Shown here in pieces: positions 35,161 to 43,976 of a DNA stretch of 64,000 nt. Positions within the stretch are counted from its first letter, which is position 1, and every line of letters starts with the position of its first letter. Below the pieces are notes generated by a model. The model was not told the origin of the DNA and did no database searches. It worked only from the letters and a program-made list of their open reading frames with translations. Source of the stretch: Heterorhizobium halophytocola. GTDB taxonomy: Bacteria; Pseudomonadota; Alphaproteobacteria; Rhizobiales; Rhizobiaceae. Position numbers and translations under genes: made by a program. Location of the stretch: NCBI RefSeq assembly GCF_017873095.1, contig NZ_JAGGJU010000008.1:124001-188000 (forward strand). Reading direction: 5' to 3'.

Positions 35161-35695
35161 AGGCCTCGCCTGGATAGGCGCCCCAGATCTCGGCCTGGAC
35201 GACCCAGCCCTCGACGCCACCCGCCTCGGCCTTGCACCAGTTGCCGGTGCATTCGTCGAGGCGCATGACCACGCCGGGCTGCAGCTTGGCCACGATGCTC
35301 GAACTGTCGAGCGAATCACGGCGCATGTTGACATAGACATCCTTGCCGTTCGATTTCATCCAGGGCGCCGCCATGGCGGTGCGCTCGCCGGACAGCAGCG
35401 ACTGGTTGATCCAGCCCTCCGTGCCGTCGGCATCGCGCACACGGCGCCAGTTGTCGTATTCCTGGATGATCTCGACCGGCAGGCCGTCCTTCTGGAAGCG
35501 CCAGGAGACCGCATAGTCGGTGCCGGGCCCGACGCGCAGATTGACGCTGCGTGCCTTCAGGCTGACATAGCGCGGCAGGGGCAGGCCGCTGGCACCCTTG
35601 GTGCTTTGCGCCATCGCCGGTGGCGTGCACGCCACGACCAGGCCGGCGGCAAGGGTGGAGAGCAGGATGCGGGTCGAATGTTTCGCGTGGGTCAT
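35153..35695 (-). CDS. Secreted bacterial SH3-domain protein
   Basis: A 180-aa protein with a signal peptide (STRILLSTLAAGLVVACTPP, cleavage near AMA-QS) and two tandem SH3-like repeats. The first is LKARSVNLRVGPGTDYAVSW ... DGTEGWINQSLLS and the second DVYVNMRRDSLDSSSIVAKL ... GVEGWVVQAEIWG. A cysteine pair (DECTGNWCKAE) lies in the second. Such periplasmic proteins usually bind cell wall. The signal-peptide start at 35695 is chosen. An alternative lipoprotein reading (VVAC) is possible, since a Cys follows the hydrophobic core. Confidence 0.85.
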   Translation of the reverse strand: MTHAKHSTRILLSTLAAGLVVACTPPAMAQSTKGASGLPLPRYVSLKARSVNLRVGPGTDYAVSWRFQKDGLPVEIIQEYDNWRRVRDADGTEGWINQSLLSGERTAMAAPWMKSNGKDVYVNMRRDSLDSSSIVAKLQPGVVMRLDECTGNWCKAEAGGVEGWVVQAEIWGAYPGEAFK

Positions 35696-35877
35696 CGCAG
35701 TTTCGCAGATCTTCTGACAATCGGTCAGTTCGGGTCCGACGCAACGCCGCCGAACGGAAAGCCCCGTCTTTGCGAGTTTTGTTTGTCTTCGCTGACGGGT
35801 TTGATAGAAATTGTCGCGGAAACCAAATATAGAGCCCTCTGGGTTAATGAGCTCTGAACAAGGCATCGGCGCACGGC

Positions 35878-36882
35878 ATGACGAACAGGAAAAGGCCGAA
35901 GGTCTACATCACCCGTAAGTTGCCGGATGCGGTGGAAACCCGAATGCGCGAACTGTTCGACGCAGAGCTCAATATCGACGATACCCCGCGCACCCAGCCC
36001 GAACTCGTGGCCGCGATGAAGTCTGCCGATGTGATCGTGCCGACGGTGACGGACCGGATCGACGCTGCCCTGATCGAACAGGCCGGGCCGCAGCTGAAGA
36101 TGATCGCCAGTTTCTCCAACGGCTATGACCACATCGACGTCGATGCCGCTGCCCGCAAGGGGATCACCGTTACCAACACGCCCAATGTGCTGACCGAAGA
36201 CACGGCCGACATGACCATGGCGCTGATCATGGCCGTGCCGCGTCGCCTGGCGGAGGGTGCCAGCATCCTGATCGACGATCCGGAAGCCTGGAGCGGCTGG
36301 TCGCCGACCTGGATGCTCGGCCGCCGGATCTGGGGCAAGCGCATCGGCATTCTCGGCATGGGCCGCATCGGCACGGCCGTCGCCAGGCGCGCCAAGGCCT
36401 TTGGCCTTTCGATCCATTACCACAATCGCCACCGCGTCAGCCCGCAGACCGAGGAAGAGCTCGAGGCGACCTATTGGGACAGCCTCGACCAGATGCTGGC
36501 ACGGGTCGACATCGTCTCGGTGAACTGTCCATCCACGCCGGCGACCTATCATCTCCTGTCTGCGAGACGGCTGGCGCTGCTGCAGCCGACGAGCTACATC
36601 GTCAACACCTCGCGCGGGGATGTCATCGACGAGGCCGCCCTGATCCAGTGTCTTCGCGAGGACAGGATCGCCGGGGCCGGGCTCGACGTGTTCGAAAACG
36701 AACCGAAGGTCAATCCCAAGCTGGTCAAGCTCGCCCGCGAGGGACGCGTCGTCCTGCTGCCGCATATGGGGTCTGCCACCATCGAGGGTCGGATCGACAT
36801 GGGCGACAAGGTGATCATCAATATCCGCACCTTTTTCGACGACCATCGCCCGCCGAACCGGGTGTTGCCCGGCCGCAGCTGA
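35878..36882 (+). CDS. D-2-hydroxyacid dehydrogenase (glyoxylate/hydroxypyruvate reductase type)
   Basis: The 334-aa NAD(P)-dependent enzyme has the D-isomer dehydrogenase fold. KMIASFSNGYDHIDVDAAAR lies before the hinge, the Rossmann motif is GILGMGRIGTAVARRAKAFG, and the catalytic residues sit in NTSRGDVIDEAAL (Arg), LDVFENEP (Glu) and LLPHMGSATIEGR (His). It resembles the GyaR group that reduces glyoxylate and hydroxypyruvate. The start ATG ends the preceding spacer at 35878. It converges on the acetyltransferase gene. Confidence 0.9.
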   Translation: MTNRKRPKVYITRKLPDAVETRMRELFDAELNIDDTPRTQPELVAAMKSADVIVPTVTDRIDAALIEQAGPQLKMIASFSNGYDHIDVDAAARKGITVTNTPNVLTEDTADMTMALIMAVPRRLAEGASILIDDPEAWSGWSPTWMLGRRIWGKRIGILGMGRIGTAVARRAKAFGLSIHYHNRHRVSPQTEEELEATYWDSLDQMLARVDIVSVNCPSTPATYHLLSARRLALLQPTSYIVNTSRGDVIDEAALIQCLREDRIAGAGLDVFENEPKVNPKLVKLAREGRVVLLPHMGSATIEGRIDMGDKVIINIRTFFDDHRPPNRVLPGRS

Positions 36883-36922
36883 GCCTTCGTCTTCCAGCCA
36901 CGGCCGGACCGCGGCACCGCGC

Positions 36923-37408
36923 CTAGCCGGCAATCGCCTTGTGCATCTCGATGAATGTCGTGCGGTCGAAGCCCTTGTGCCGTCCCTCGGCCGTAACCTG
37001 GAAACCCATCCGCCCGAAACGGAGATGATTGCCGGTAAGCTCGATGCGGGTCTCCAGCCGCAGCGCCGGCAGGCCCATGCCCCGCGCAACGCCTTCCGCC
37101 CTTTGCATCAGATCGCGGCCCAGCCCCTGTCCCTGCGCCTGCGGCAGTACAGCCAGCTTGCCGATATAGAGGCATGTGGGCGGTTCCGGCCTGCAGAAGA
37201 TGCAGCCGAGCAGTTCGCCATCCGCTCCCGATGCAAGAAACACGATCTCGGCGCGGGCCTTCGCGGCCAGGCTGTCCGGGGTGAGGGCAAGGGCGGAGGA
37301 CGGCGGATCGATGACGCCGTTCATATAGGCAAACGACGAGAGGATCAGATCCAGAAGACCCGGCCAGTCGTCGAACCGCGCGTCGAGACGGGTGATCGCC
37401 GGCCTCAC
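36923..37408 (-). CDS. GNAT family N-acetyltransferase
   Basis: The 161-aa protein has the acetyl-CoA site of GNAT enzymes: CLYIGKLAVLPQAQGQGLGR (motif A, QxQGxG) and LRFGRMGFQVTAEGRHKGFD near the end. GTG 37408 overlaps the moeB stop (GTGA at 37405-37408), so it is the last, coupled gene of recF-moeB-GNAT. The substrate is unknown. Confidence 0.86.
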   Translation of the reverse strand: MRPAITRLDARFDDWPGLLDLILSSFAYMNGVIDPPSSALALTPDSLAAKARAEIVFLASGADGELLGCIFCRPEPPTCLYIGKLAVLPQAQGQGLGRDLMQRAEGVARGMGLPALRLETRIELTGNHLRFGRMGFQVTAEGRHKGFDRTTFIEMHKAIAG

Positions 37409-38172
37409 CCGCGTCTGCTCCGTCGCCTGTAGCGGATCGTGTCGAAGCGGGCCGTCAGCGCATCATACATCAGCAGGCGTCCGACCAGGGGCTCGCCGGC
37501 ACCGGTGATCACCTTCAAGGCTTCCATGGCCATCAGCGTGCCCACGACGCCGGTCAGGGCGCCCATCACGCCTGTCTCGGCGCAGACCGGCACCATGCCC
37601 TCCGGCGGCGGCTCGGGGAAGAGATCGCGGTAGCGCGGATTGGGATGGCCTTCGGCATCGTTCTCATAGGGCTTCAGCACGGTAAGCGAGCCGTCGAAGC
37701 GGCCGACGGCGCCGCTGACCAGCGGAATGGCCGAGGCCTCGGCGACGTCGGCTGCCAGATAGCGGGTGTCGAAATTGTCGGAGCCGTCGATCACCAGATG
37801 GAAGCGATGGATATGCTCGCCGATCCATTCGGGCAGGAAGCGCTCGGTGAAGGTCTCGACCCGCACATGTGGATTGAGCCTTGCGATCGCCTCGCGCGCG
37901 CTTTTCGTCTTCTCTTCGCCGATCGTGCCCGAATCGTGGATCACCTGCCGCTGCAGGTTGGAGAGCGAGACGCGGTCGTCGTCGACGATGCCGATCGTGC
38001 CGACACCGGCGGCCGCCAGATAGAGCAGGGCGGGCGCGCCGAGGCCTCCGGCGCCGATCACCAGCACGCGGGCGGCTTTCAGCTTCTGCTGACCGCTGCC
38101 GCCGATTTCCGGCAGCAGGATGTGGCGCTGATAGCGCTCGATTTCGTCGGGGGAAAGCGGATCCATGGTCAT
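37405..38172 (-). CDS. moeB: MoeB/ThiF family adenylyltransferase (molybdopterin-synthase adenylyltransferase)
   Basis: The 255-aa E1-like enzyme adenylates the C-terminal glycine of MoaD or ThiS. Visible motifs are RYQRHILLPEIGGSGQQKL, the nucleotide site VLVIGAGGLGAPALLYLAAA, VSLSNLQRQVIHD and VIDGSDNFDTRYLAADVA. The catalytic-Cys region is MVPVCAETGVMGALTGVVGT. The two CxxC zinc pairs of E. coli MoeB are absent (NPRYRDLF where CxxC is expected), as in other rhizobial forms. There is no rhodanese domain. It lies 35 nt after recF. MoaD or ThiS as partner cannot be decided. Confidence 0.88.
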   Translation of the reverse strand: MTMDPLSPDEIERYQRHILLPEIGGSGQQKLKAARVLVIGAGGLGAPALLYLAAAGVGTIGIVDDDRVSLSNLQRQVIHDSGTIGEEKTKSAREAIARLNPHVRVETFTERFLPEWIGEHIHRFHLVIDGSDNFDTRYLAADVAEASAIPLVSGAVGRFDGSLTVLKPYENDAEGHPNPRYRDLFPEPPPEGMVPVCAETGVMGALTGVVGTLMAMEALKVITGAGEPLVGRLLMYDALTARFDTIRYRRRSRRG

Positions 38173-38207
38173 GATGATGGCATGCCCTGCGGTTGTAGGT
38201 AAAGCGA

Positions 38208-39335
38208 TCAGCCCATGGTGATCGCGCCGTGACTGACGGTGAGGAACTGGGCGCGACTGCCCAGCGCATCGAACATCGACCGGTCCGTGCCGGTCATGAA
38301 GGACTGGCCGCCGATCGCGTCGATCCGGTCGAACAGCAGCGCTCTGCGGCCACTGTCGAGATGCGCCGCGATCTCGTCCAAAAGCAGCACCGGGGCGTGC
38401 CCCGTCAGGTTGGCGACCAGCTTGGCATGGGCGAGAATGAGGCCGACCAGCAACGCCTTCTGCTCGCCGGTCGAGCAGCGCTCGGCCTCCATGTCCTTCT
38501 CGATATGACGGATCAGCAGGTCACTTCGATGCGGCCCCTCGAGCGTCCGTCCCGCGGCGGCATCCCGGTTGCGTCCCTCGGCGAGCAGTCCGGCATAGCG
38601 GTCCTCGAGATCGATGGCCGGACCTTCCAGTTCGCCGTCGAGAAAACCGCTGAGCGTCAGTTGGGCCGAAGGAAAGCCGTCATCGGTGATCTGCTCGCCG
38701 ATCAGCCGCGACAGCAGCCCCAGCATTTCCTGCCGTGCCAGCGCCATGGCAATGCCGAGCGCCGCCATCTGCCGCTCGATACCGTCGACCCAGGTGCGGT
38801 CGAATCGCCCCTCGGACAACAGCTTGTTGCGGCCGCGCATGGCGCGCTCGAAATCGCTGGCCCGGCGGCCATGCGCCGGATCGAGCGACAGCACCAGCCG
38901 ATCGAGAAAGCGGCGCCGGTCGGAGGAGGGCCCGGTAAACAGCCCGTCCATGGCAGGCGTCAGCCAGAGCACACGCAGGTGGTCGGTCAGCTCGTCGACG
39001 GTACGCGCCTGTGTGCCGTTGAGGACGAGGCGCCGCGCCGTGCTTTCTTCGCTGGCATCGATGCCGGTGCCGATCCCGACCGTATCTTCCATGCCCTCGA
39101 CCTCGGCAAAGACGCTGAAGCCCCCGGCGCCATCGGCGCGGGCGACATCGGCCAGCACGGCGCGTCGCAGCCCCCGCCCGGGCGACAGGAACGACACGGC
39201 CTCCATCAGATTGGTCTTGCCCGCACCGTTCTCGCCGGTCAGCACGACATGCCGGGCGTCGAGCGTCAGCGACATCTGCGCATAATTGCGAAAATCGGTC
39301 AGCATCAGCCGCGAAAGGGAAACCGTGTGTGTCAT
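38208..39335 (-). CDS. recF: DNA replication and repair protein RecF
   Basis: RecF is the ABC-type ATPase that loads RecA at gaps with RecO and RecR. The 375-aa protein starts at 39335 (MTHTVSLSRLMLTDFRNYAQ). Walker A is LTGENGAGKTNLMEAVSFLS (about residues 33-50), and the RRRFLDRLVLSLDPAHGRRA signature is present. The C-terminal ABC motif STGEQKALLVGLILAHAKLV and Walker B LLLDEIAAHLDSGRRALLFD follow. It heads a minus-strand unit with moeB and the acetyltransferase. It is not next to dnaA/dnaN as in many bacteria. Confidence 0.95.
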   Translation of the reverse strand: MTHTVSLSRLMLTDFRNYAQMSLTLDARHVVLTGENGAGKTNLMEAVSFLSPGRGLRRAVLADVARADGAGGFSVFAEVEGMEDTVGIGTGIDASEESTARRLVLNGTQARTVDELTDHLRVLWLTPAMDGLFTGPSSDRRRFLDRLVLSLDPAHGRRASDFERAMRGRNKLLSEGRFDRTWVDGIERQMAALGIAMALARQEMLGLLSRLIGEQITDDGFPSAQLTLSGFLDGELEGPAIDLEDRYAGLLAEGRNRDAAAGRTLEGPHRSDLLIRHIEKDMEAERCSTGEQKALLVGLILAHAKLVANLTGHAPVLLLDEIAAHLDSGRRALLFDRIDAIGGQSFMTGTDRSMFDALGSRAQFLTVSHGAITMG

Positions 39336-39504
39336 GATCCGCCATTGGTCTTGCCGTCTGGACCTAGGAAGAAACACCTGTCATGGCAAGGTTCGCCCGC
39401 GGTTTTTGCGCCGCTTTGACGGTGGCGAATGCGCAATTGTGGACCGCGCGCGCAAATCCTGAGAGGATGGGGCGAACAGATCTCAACCGGGCCCGGGTGT
39501 CGCC

Positions 39505-39882
39505 ATGCAGAAACGACGGGATGACCAGATGTCACCGCAGGAGGCGCGACGCGACCACATCGAGATGCTGCGCTTTCTGGGCATCAATGCCGCCTTCGGC
39601 GCCGGCCTCGGGGTCCTCTTCACCCTGACGCTGATCCTCTTCGATATCGGTGGCCTTGGCGGTTATCTGGGGCGGGCCCGCGAACCCATCCTGCCGGCGA
39701 TCATGATCGCCGCCCCCATGGCCCTGACCTTTGCCGGTGCGGTTGCCGGCTCGGCGCTGATGCTGATGCCATACCGGGCGAGACGCCGCCGCGCACTTGA
39801 CCGTCCCTCCTCATTCGAGGCATTGACGCGGGACATTCAAAATCGGCACGACGAGGACAGGGATCATGGCGGACCAAAGTGA
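39505..39882 (+). CDS. Small membrane protein, unknown function
   Basis: A 125-aa protein with two predicted membrane segments: FLGINAAFGAGLGVLFTLTL (about residues 24-46) and LPAIMIAAPMALTFAGAVAG (about 63-85). An Arg-rich stretch (MPYRARRRRALDR) follows and suggests the C-terminus is cytoplasmic. An internal ATG at 39529 (MSPQEARRDHIEML) is an equally good start. Its end overlaps slyX by 17 nt, so the two are cotranscribed. I do not recognise a named family. Confidence 0.72.
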   Translation: MQKRRDDQMSPQEARRDHIEMLRFLGINAAFGAGLGVLFTLTLILFDIGGLGGYLGRAREPILPAIMIAAPMALTFAGAVAGSALMLMPYRARRRRALDRPSSFEALTRDIQNRHDEDRDHGGPK

Positions 39883-40075
39883 GCGGATCACCCATCTGGA
39901 GGAAACCGTCGCCCACCTGACACGCGTGGTCGAGGAATTGTCGGACCAGCTGACCGAGCAGTGGAAGGTGACCGAGCAGACCCGGGCGAAACTCGACCGC
40001 CTGACCGAGCGCTTCCTGTCGCTGGAAGAACAGTCGCTGGAAGCCCCCGCCAATACCCGCCCACCCCATTATTGA
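39866..40075 (+). CDS. slyX: SlyX family protein
   Basis: A 69-aa, almost wholly coiled-coil protein: RITHLEETVAHLTRVVEELS and DQLTEQWKVTEQTRAKLDRL, with the typical Pro-rich close ANTRPPHY. SlyX is widespread in proteobacteria but its function is unknown. It overlaps the membrane-protein gene upstream and is followed by a terminator shared with dnaJ. Confidence 0.9.
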   Translation: MADQSERITHLEETVAHLTRVVEELSDQLTEQWKVTEQTRAKLDRLTERFLSLEEQSLEAPANTRPPHY

Positions 40076-40113
40076 ACGGTTGCCAAATCCGGCCGACGCG
40101 ATACCGCGCAAAG

Positions 40114-40141
40114 AAAAACGCCCCGCGAAGGGCGTTTTTTT
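40114..40141. terminator. Bidirectional intrinsic terminator between slyX and dnaJ
   Basis: AAAAACGCCC (40114-40123) and GGGCGTTTTT (40130-40139) form a 10-bp stem with T-runs on both strands. It serves slyX (plus) and dnaJ (minus). Confidence 0.93.
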
Positions 40142-40162
40142 AATGGAGCAATCCGGTTTCGA

Positions 40163-41317
40163 TCAGTCGCTCAGCGTGTCGAAGAAGTCCTTCATCCGGG
40201 AGAAGAAGCCGGTCGATTCCGGATTGTTCTCCTTGGATGACAGCTGTTCGAACTCCTGCAGCAGTTCGCGCTGGCGCTTGGTCAGCTTCTGCGGCGTCTC
40301 GATGCGAATCTGCACGTAGAGATCGCCGGTCTGGGCCGAACGCAGGATCGGCATGCCCTTGCTCTTCAGGCGGAACTGCCGACCGGACTGCGTGCCTTCC
40401 GGTACCGTCACCCGCGACTTGGTGCCGTCGAGCGTCACCACGTCGAACGTGCCGCCGAGGGCAGCCGTCGTCATCGAGATCGGCACGGAGCAATAAAGAT
40501 CCGCGCCGTCGCGCTGGAAGAACTCGTGCGGCTTGACCGACAGGAAGATGTAGAGGTCGCCCGAGGGACCGCCGCGAAGACCGGCCTCACCCTCGCCCTG
40601 CAGGCGAATACGGGTCCCGTCGTCGATGCCGGCCGGAATGTTGACCGACAGCGAGCGCTCCTCGACCACACGGCCCTGTCCGTGGCACTTGGTGCAGGGA
40701 TCGGTGATCGTCTGGCCGCGACCGTGACAGGTCGGACAGGTCCGCTCGATCGAGAAGAAGCCCTGGGCGGCGCGGATGCGGCCCGACCCCTGGCAGGTGG
40801 CGCAGGTCGTCGGCTTGGTGCCAGGCTTGGCGCCGGACCCGGTGCACACGTCGCAGGTTACGGACGTCGGGACGCGGATCTGCGCCGTCTTGCCGCCATA
40901 GGCCTCTTCGAGCGAAATTTCCATGTTGTAGCGCAGGTCGGCGCCGCGTTCGCGCCCGCCGCTGGCACGCTGGCGCGCACCACCACGTCCGCCGCCCATC
41001 ATCTCGCCGAAGATGTCCTCGAAGATGTCGGAGAAGCCGCCACCGCCGCCCATGCCGCCGGACTGGAAGCCGCCGGCCCCCATGCCGCCCTGTTCGAAGG
41101 CTGCGTGGCCGAAGCGATCATAGGCTGCGCGCTTCTGGGGATCCTTGAGGGTTTCGTAAGCCTCGTTGATCTCCTTGAATTTCTTTTCCGCCTCGGCGTC
41201 GCCCGGATTCTTGTCCGGATGATACTTCATCGCCAGCTTGCGGAAGGCGCTCTTCAATTCTTTCTCGTCAGCGGTCTTGCCGACCCCGAGAGTCTCGTAG
41301 AAATCTGCTTTTGCCAT
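40163..41317 (-). CDS. dnaJ: Chaperone protein DnaJ (Hsp40)
   Basis: The 384-aa type I Hsp40 stimulates DnaK ATPase and hands it unfolded proteins. Domains in order are the J domain (residues 1-70, HPD in [11 protein letters not shown]), a Gly/Phe-rich linker ([20 protein letters not shown]), and a zinc domain with four CxxCxGxG repeats ([32 protein letters not shown]). The C-terminal substrate domains follow. It sits downstream of dnaK but is separated from it by a small secreted gene. Confidence 0.97.
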   Translation of the reverse strand: MAKADFYETLGVGKTADEKELKSAFRKLAMKYHPDKNPGDAEAEKKFKEINEAYETLKDPQKRAAYDRFGHAAFEQGGMGAGGFQSGGMGGGGGFSDIFEDIFGEMMGGGRGGARQRASGGRERGADLRYNMEISLEEAYGGKTAQIRVPTSVTCDVCTGSGAKPGTKPTTCATCQGSGRIRAAQGFFSIERTCPTCHGRGQTITDPCTKCHGQGRVVEERSLSVNIPAGIDDGTRIRLQGEGEAGLRGGPSGDLYIFLSVKPHEFFQRDGADLYCSVPISMTTAALGGTFDVVTLDGTKSRVTVPEGTQSGRQFRLKSKGMPILRSAQTGDLYVQIRIETPQKLTKRQRELLQEFEQLSSKENNPESTGFFSRMKDFFDTLSD

Positions 41318-41321
41318 GGTC

Positions 41322-41786
41322 TTACAAAGCTCTCAAAGCTTTCACCACGCCTGCGTGGTTGCCAGTCTTACGGCTATTGTTCTTGTCACATGCCTGCATG
41401 TCGGTCTGGAAGTCCCCTGCCGCGGCCGTCGCATCGTCTTTCAAGACTTGGCGTGCATCGCCTTTTTGCGCAAGGGCCTCGGAGGCAGAAAGCGCGGCAA
41501 AGCCCAGCGAATGCGCAGCCATCTCACAGGGAGTGACCTCGCCGCCCGCCTGCTTGCGTTTCATCGCGGCCCCGATGACGGCACCGAGCGTCGAAACCGA
41601 TCGCTGCAGGCTCTTGCTGTCTTTTGCCGCAAGTGCCTTGACGATACGCTGTTCCTCGCGGGAGACGGTCTGCTGCGTGGCGGCATCCTTGCCAGCCGCA
41701 TGGGCCGGAAAGGCCCCGGCACTCATGAAGAGGGCTGGCCCGAGGGCCAGCCATCCAAGCTTCCGAAGCCTCGGAAGTACCGCCAT
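41322..41786 (-). CDS. Small secreted protein inserted between dnaK and dnaJ, unknown function
   Basis: A 154-aa protein with a signal peptide ([20 protein letters not shown], cleavage near AHA-AG). The mature domain is mostly helical, with two cysteines ([15 protein letters not shown] and [12 protein letters not shown]) that could pair. Its ATG shares one base with the dnaK stop (TGATG at 41786), and it ends 5 nt before the dnaJ start, so it is locked into the heat-shock operon. I know no function. Regulation by the dnaK promoter follows from position. Confidence 0.75.
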   Translation of the reverse strand: MAVLPRLRKLGWLALGPALFMSAGAFPAHAAGKDAATQQTVSREEQRIVKALAAKDSKSLQRSVSTLGAVIGAAMKRKQAGGEVTPCEMAAHSLGFAALSASEALAQKGDARQVLKDDATAAAGDFQTDMQACDKNNSRKTGNHAGVVKALRAL

Positions 41787-43702
41787 CAAGCGGACTTCTT
41801 CGTGTCTTCGTCCTTGACTTCTTCATAGTCGGCATCGACGACGTCGTCGCCTTCGCCGGACGATGCTTCCGCAGCGTCTTCGCCGTCGGCCTGCTGTGCT
41901 TCGTAGATGGCCTGGCCCAGCTTCATGGACACTTCCATGAGCGTCTGGGTCTTTGCCTGGATGTCGTCTGCATCCGGCTCTTCGGCTTCCACGGCCGACT
42001 TCAGAGCGGCAATGGCGTCCTCGATCGACTTGCGCTCGGCTTCCGAAACCTTGTCGCCGTAATCGGCAAGCGACTTCTCGGTCGAGTGCACGAGGCTTTC
42101 GGCGTGGTTGCGGGCTTCGACGCCGGCGCGACGCTTCTTGTCGGCCTCGGCATTGGCCTCGGCGTCCTTGACCATCTTTTCGATGTCGGCGTCGGACAGA
42201 CCACCAGATGCCTGGATGCGGATCTGCTGTTCCTTGCCGGTGCCCTTGTCCTTGGCCGACACGTTGACGATGCCGTTGGCGTCGATATCGAAGGTAACTT
42301 CGATCTGCGGAACACCCCGCGGCGACGGCGGCAGGCCGACGAGGTCGAACTGGCCAAGCAGCTTGTTGTCTGCCGCCATTTCACGCTCGCCCTGCGAGAC
42401 GCGGATGGTCACGGCCTGCTGGCTGTCTTCGGCCGTCGAGAACACCTGGCTCTTCTTGGTCGGGATCGTCGTGTTGCGATCGATCAGGCGGGTGAACACG
42501 CCACCCAGCGTTTCGATGCCGAGCGACAGCGGGGTCACGTCGAGCAGCAGGACATCCTTGACGTCACCCTGCAGAACGCCGCCCTGGATCGCAGCGCCCA
42601 TGGCAACCACTTCATCCGGGTTCACGCCCTTGTGCGGGTCCTTGCCGAACAGCTGCTTGACGACTTCCTGGACCTTGGGCATGCGGCTCATGCCGCCGAC
42701 CAGAACCACTTCGTCGATCTCAGAAGCCGATACGCCGGCATCCTTCAGTGCTGCCTTGCACGGGGCGACGGTGCGCTGGACCAGATCGTCGACGAGGGTC
42801 TCGAACTTCGAACGGGTCAGCTTCATCGTCAGGTGCTTCGGACCGGACGCGTCAGCCGTGATGAACGGCAGGTTGATTTCGGTCTGCTGTGCCGAGGACA
42901 GTTCGATCTTGGCCTTCTCGGCAGCTTCCTTGAGGCGCTGCAGAGCGAGCTTGTCGCCCTTCAGGTCGATGCCCTGGTCCTTCTTGAACTCGGCTGCGAG
43001 ATATTCGACGAGACGCATGTCGAAGTCTTCACCGCCGAGGAAGGTGTCGCCGTTGGTCGACTTCACTTCGAAGACGCCGTCGCCGATTTCCAGAACCGAG
43101 ATATCGAAGGTACCGCCGCCAAGGTCGTAGACGGCGATCGTCTTGCCGTCCTTCTTGTCGAGACCGTAGGCCAGGGCCGCAGCCGTCGGCTCGTTGATGA
43201 TGCGCAGAACTTCAAGGCCCGCGATCCGACCGGCATCCTTGGTTGCCTGGCGCTGGGCGTCGTTGAAGTATGCGGGAACGGTGATGACGGCCTTTTCGAC
43301 CTTCTCGCCAAGATAGGCTTCGGCCGTTTCCTTCATCTTCTGCAGGATCATGGCGGAGATCTGGGCCGGAGAATAGCCCTTGCCCTGGGCTTCGACCCAG
43401 GCATCGCCATTGTCGCCGCGCACGATGTCGAAGGGAACCAGGCCCTTGTCCTTCTCGACGGTCGGATCTTCGTAGCGGCGGCCGATCAGGCGCTTGACTG
43501 CGAAAAGGGTGTTGGTCGGGTTGGTCACCGCCTGGCGCTTGGCCGGCTGGCCGACGAGGCGTTCGCCATCATCGGTGAAGGCGACCATCGACGGGGTGGT
43601 GCGTGCGCCTTCGGAATTCTCGATGACCTTTGCGTCCTTGCCGTCCATTACGGAGACGCAGGAATTGGTGGTTCCAAGGTCAATACCAATAACTTTTGCC
43701 AT
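41786..43702 (-). CDS. dnaK: Chaperone protein DnaK (Hsp70)
   Basis: A 638-aa Hsp70 starting [20 protein letters not shown] after a GGAGAGAATG site. The ATPase domain has [54 protein letters not shown] and [20 protein letters not shown]. The substrate domain starts at [20 protein letters not shown]. The acidic end closes with [19 protein letters not shown]. The start is firm, although the frame is open 55 codons upstream through the promoter region. The first gene of a dnaK-X-dnaJ operon. Confidence 0.98.
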   Translation of the reverse strand: MAKVIGIDLGTTNSCVSVMDGKDAKVIENSEGARTTPSMVAFTDDGERLVGQPAKRQAVTNPTNTLFAVKRLIGRRYEDPTVEKDKGLVPFDIVRGDNGDAWVEAQGKGYSPAQISAMILQKMKETAEAYLGEKVEKAVITVPAYFNDAQRQATKDAGRIAGLEVLRIINEPTAAALAYGLDKKDGKTIAVYDLGGGTFDISVLEIGDGVFEVKSTNGDTFLGGEDFDMRLVEYLAAEFKKDQGIDLKGDKLALQRLKEAAEKAKIELSSAQQTEINLPFITADASGPKHLTMKLTRSKFETLVDDLVQRTVAPCKAALKDAGVSASEIDEVVLVGGMSRMPKVQEVVKQLFGKDPHKGVNPDEVVAMGAAIQGGVLQGDVKDVLLLDVTPLSLGIETLGGVFTRLIDRNTTIPTKKSQVFSTAEDSQQAVTIRVSQGEREMAADNKLLGQFDLVGLPPSPRGVPQIEVTFDIDANGIVNVSAKDKGTGKEQQIRIQASGGLSDADIEKMVKDAEANAEADKKRRAGVEARNHAESLVHSTEKSLADYGDKVSEAERKSIEDAIAALKSAVEAEEPDADDIQAKTQTLMEVSMKLGQAIYEAQQADGEDAAEASSGEGDDVVDADYEEVKDEDTKKSA

Positions 43703-43789
43703 GTCATTCTCTCCTTGAAGCAGGCCGTCGGAACCCTCTTTCGGCATTCCACTGACGGCCCCTTGCGGTGGATTTGTCTTCTCGTTAGC

Positions 43790-43803
43790 GCAGTGTGCAC
43801 TGC
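43790..43803. repeat. Perfect palindrome in the dnaK leader
   Basis: GCAGTGTGCACTGC is a 6+6 inverted repeat with a 2-bp centre. It lies just downstream of the predicted dnaK transcription start, about 90 nt before the start codon. It could be an operator or a leader hairpin. It is not a CIRCE element. Confidence 0.45.
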
Positions 43804-43816
43804 GTGTATGCGGCGT

Positions 43817-43845
43817 ATATAAGAACCAGTTTTTCGGACTGCAAG
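43817..43845 (-). promoter_or_regulatory. RpoH (sigma-32)-type promoter of dnaK
   Basis: On the minus strand CTTG (43845-43842), an 18-nt spacer and CTTATAT (43823-43817) match the alphaproteobacterial heat-shock promoter pattern (CTTG-N17/18-CYTATnT). It lies about 115 nt upstream of the dnaK start, with transcription expected to begin near 43810. Confidence 0.7.
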
Positions 43846-43976
43846 GCTTGTCTGCGAACGCTTTCACGCAAAATCACGCGGTTACCACGAATGCGTGAGG
43901 ACGCCCTGCCGATTGGCGGTCGCCGAAGTCTGCTGCTCTGCCTCGGCCGTAATCCTTTGCCTGCCTCAAGCCAGTA

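Noticed and set aside
42086..43822. A 578-codon open frame opposite dnaK
   Set aside because: Antisense shadow; codon bias and conserved Hsp70 motifs are on the minus strand.
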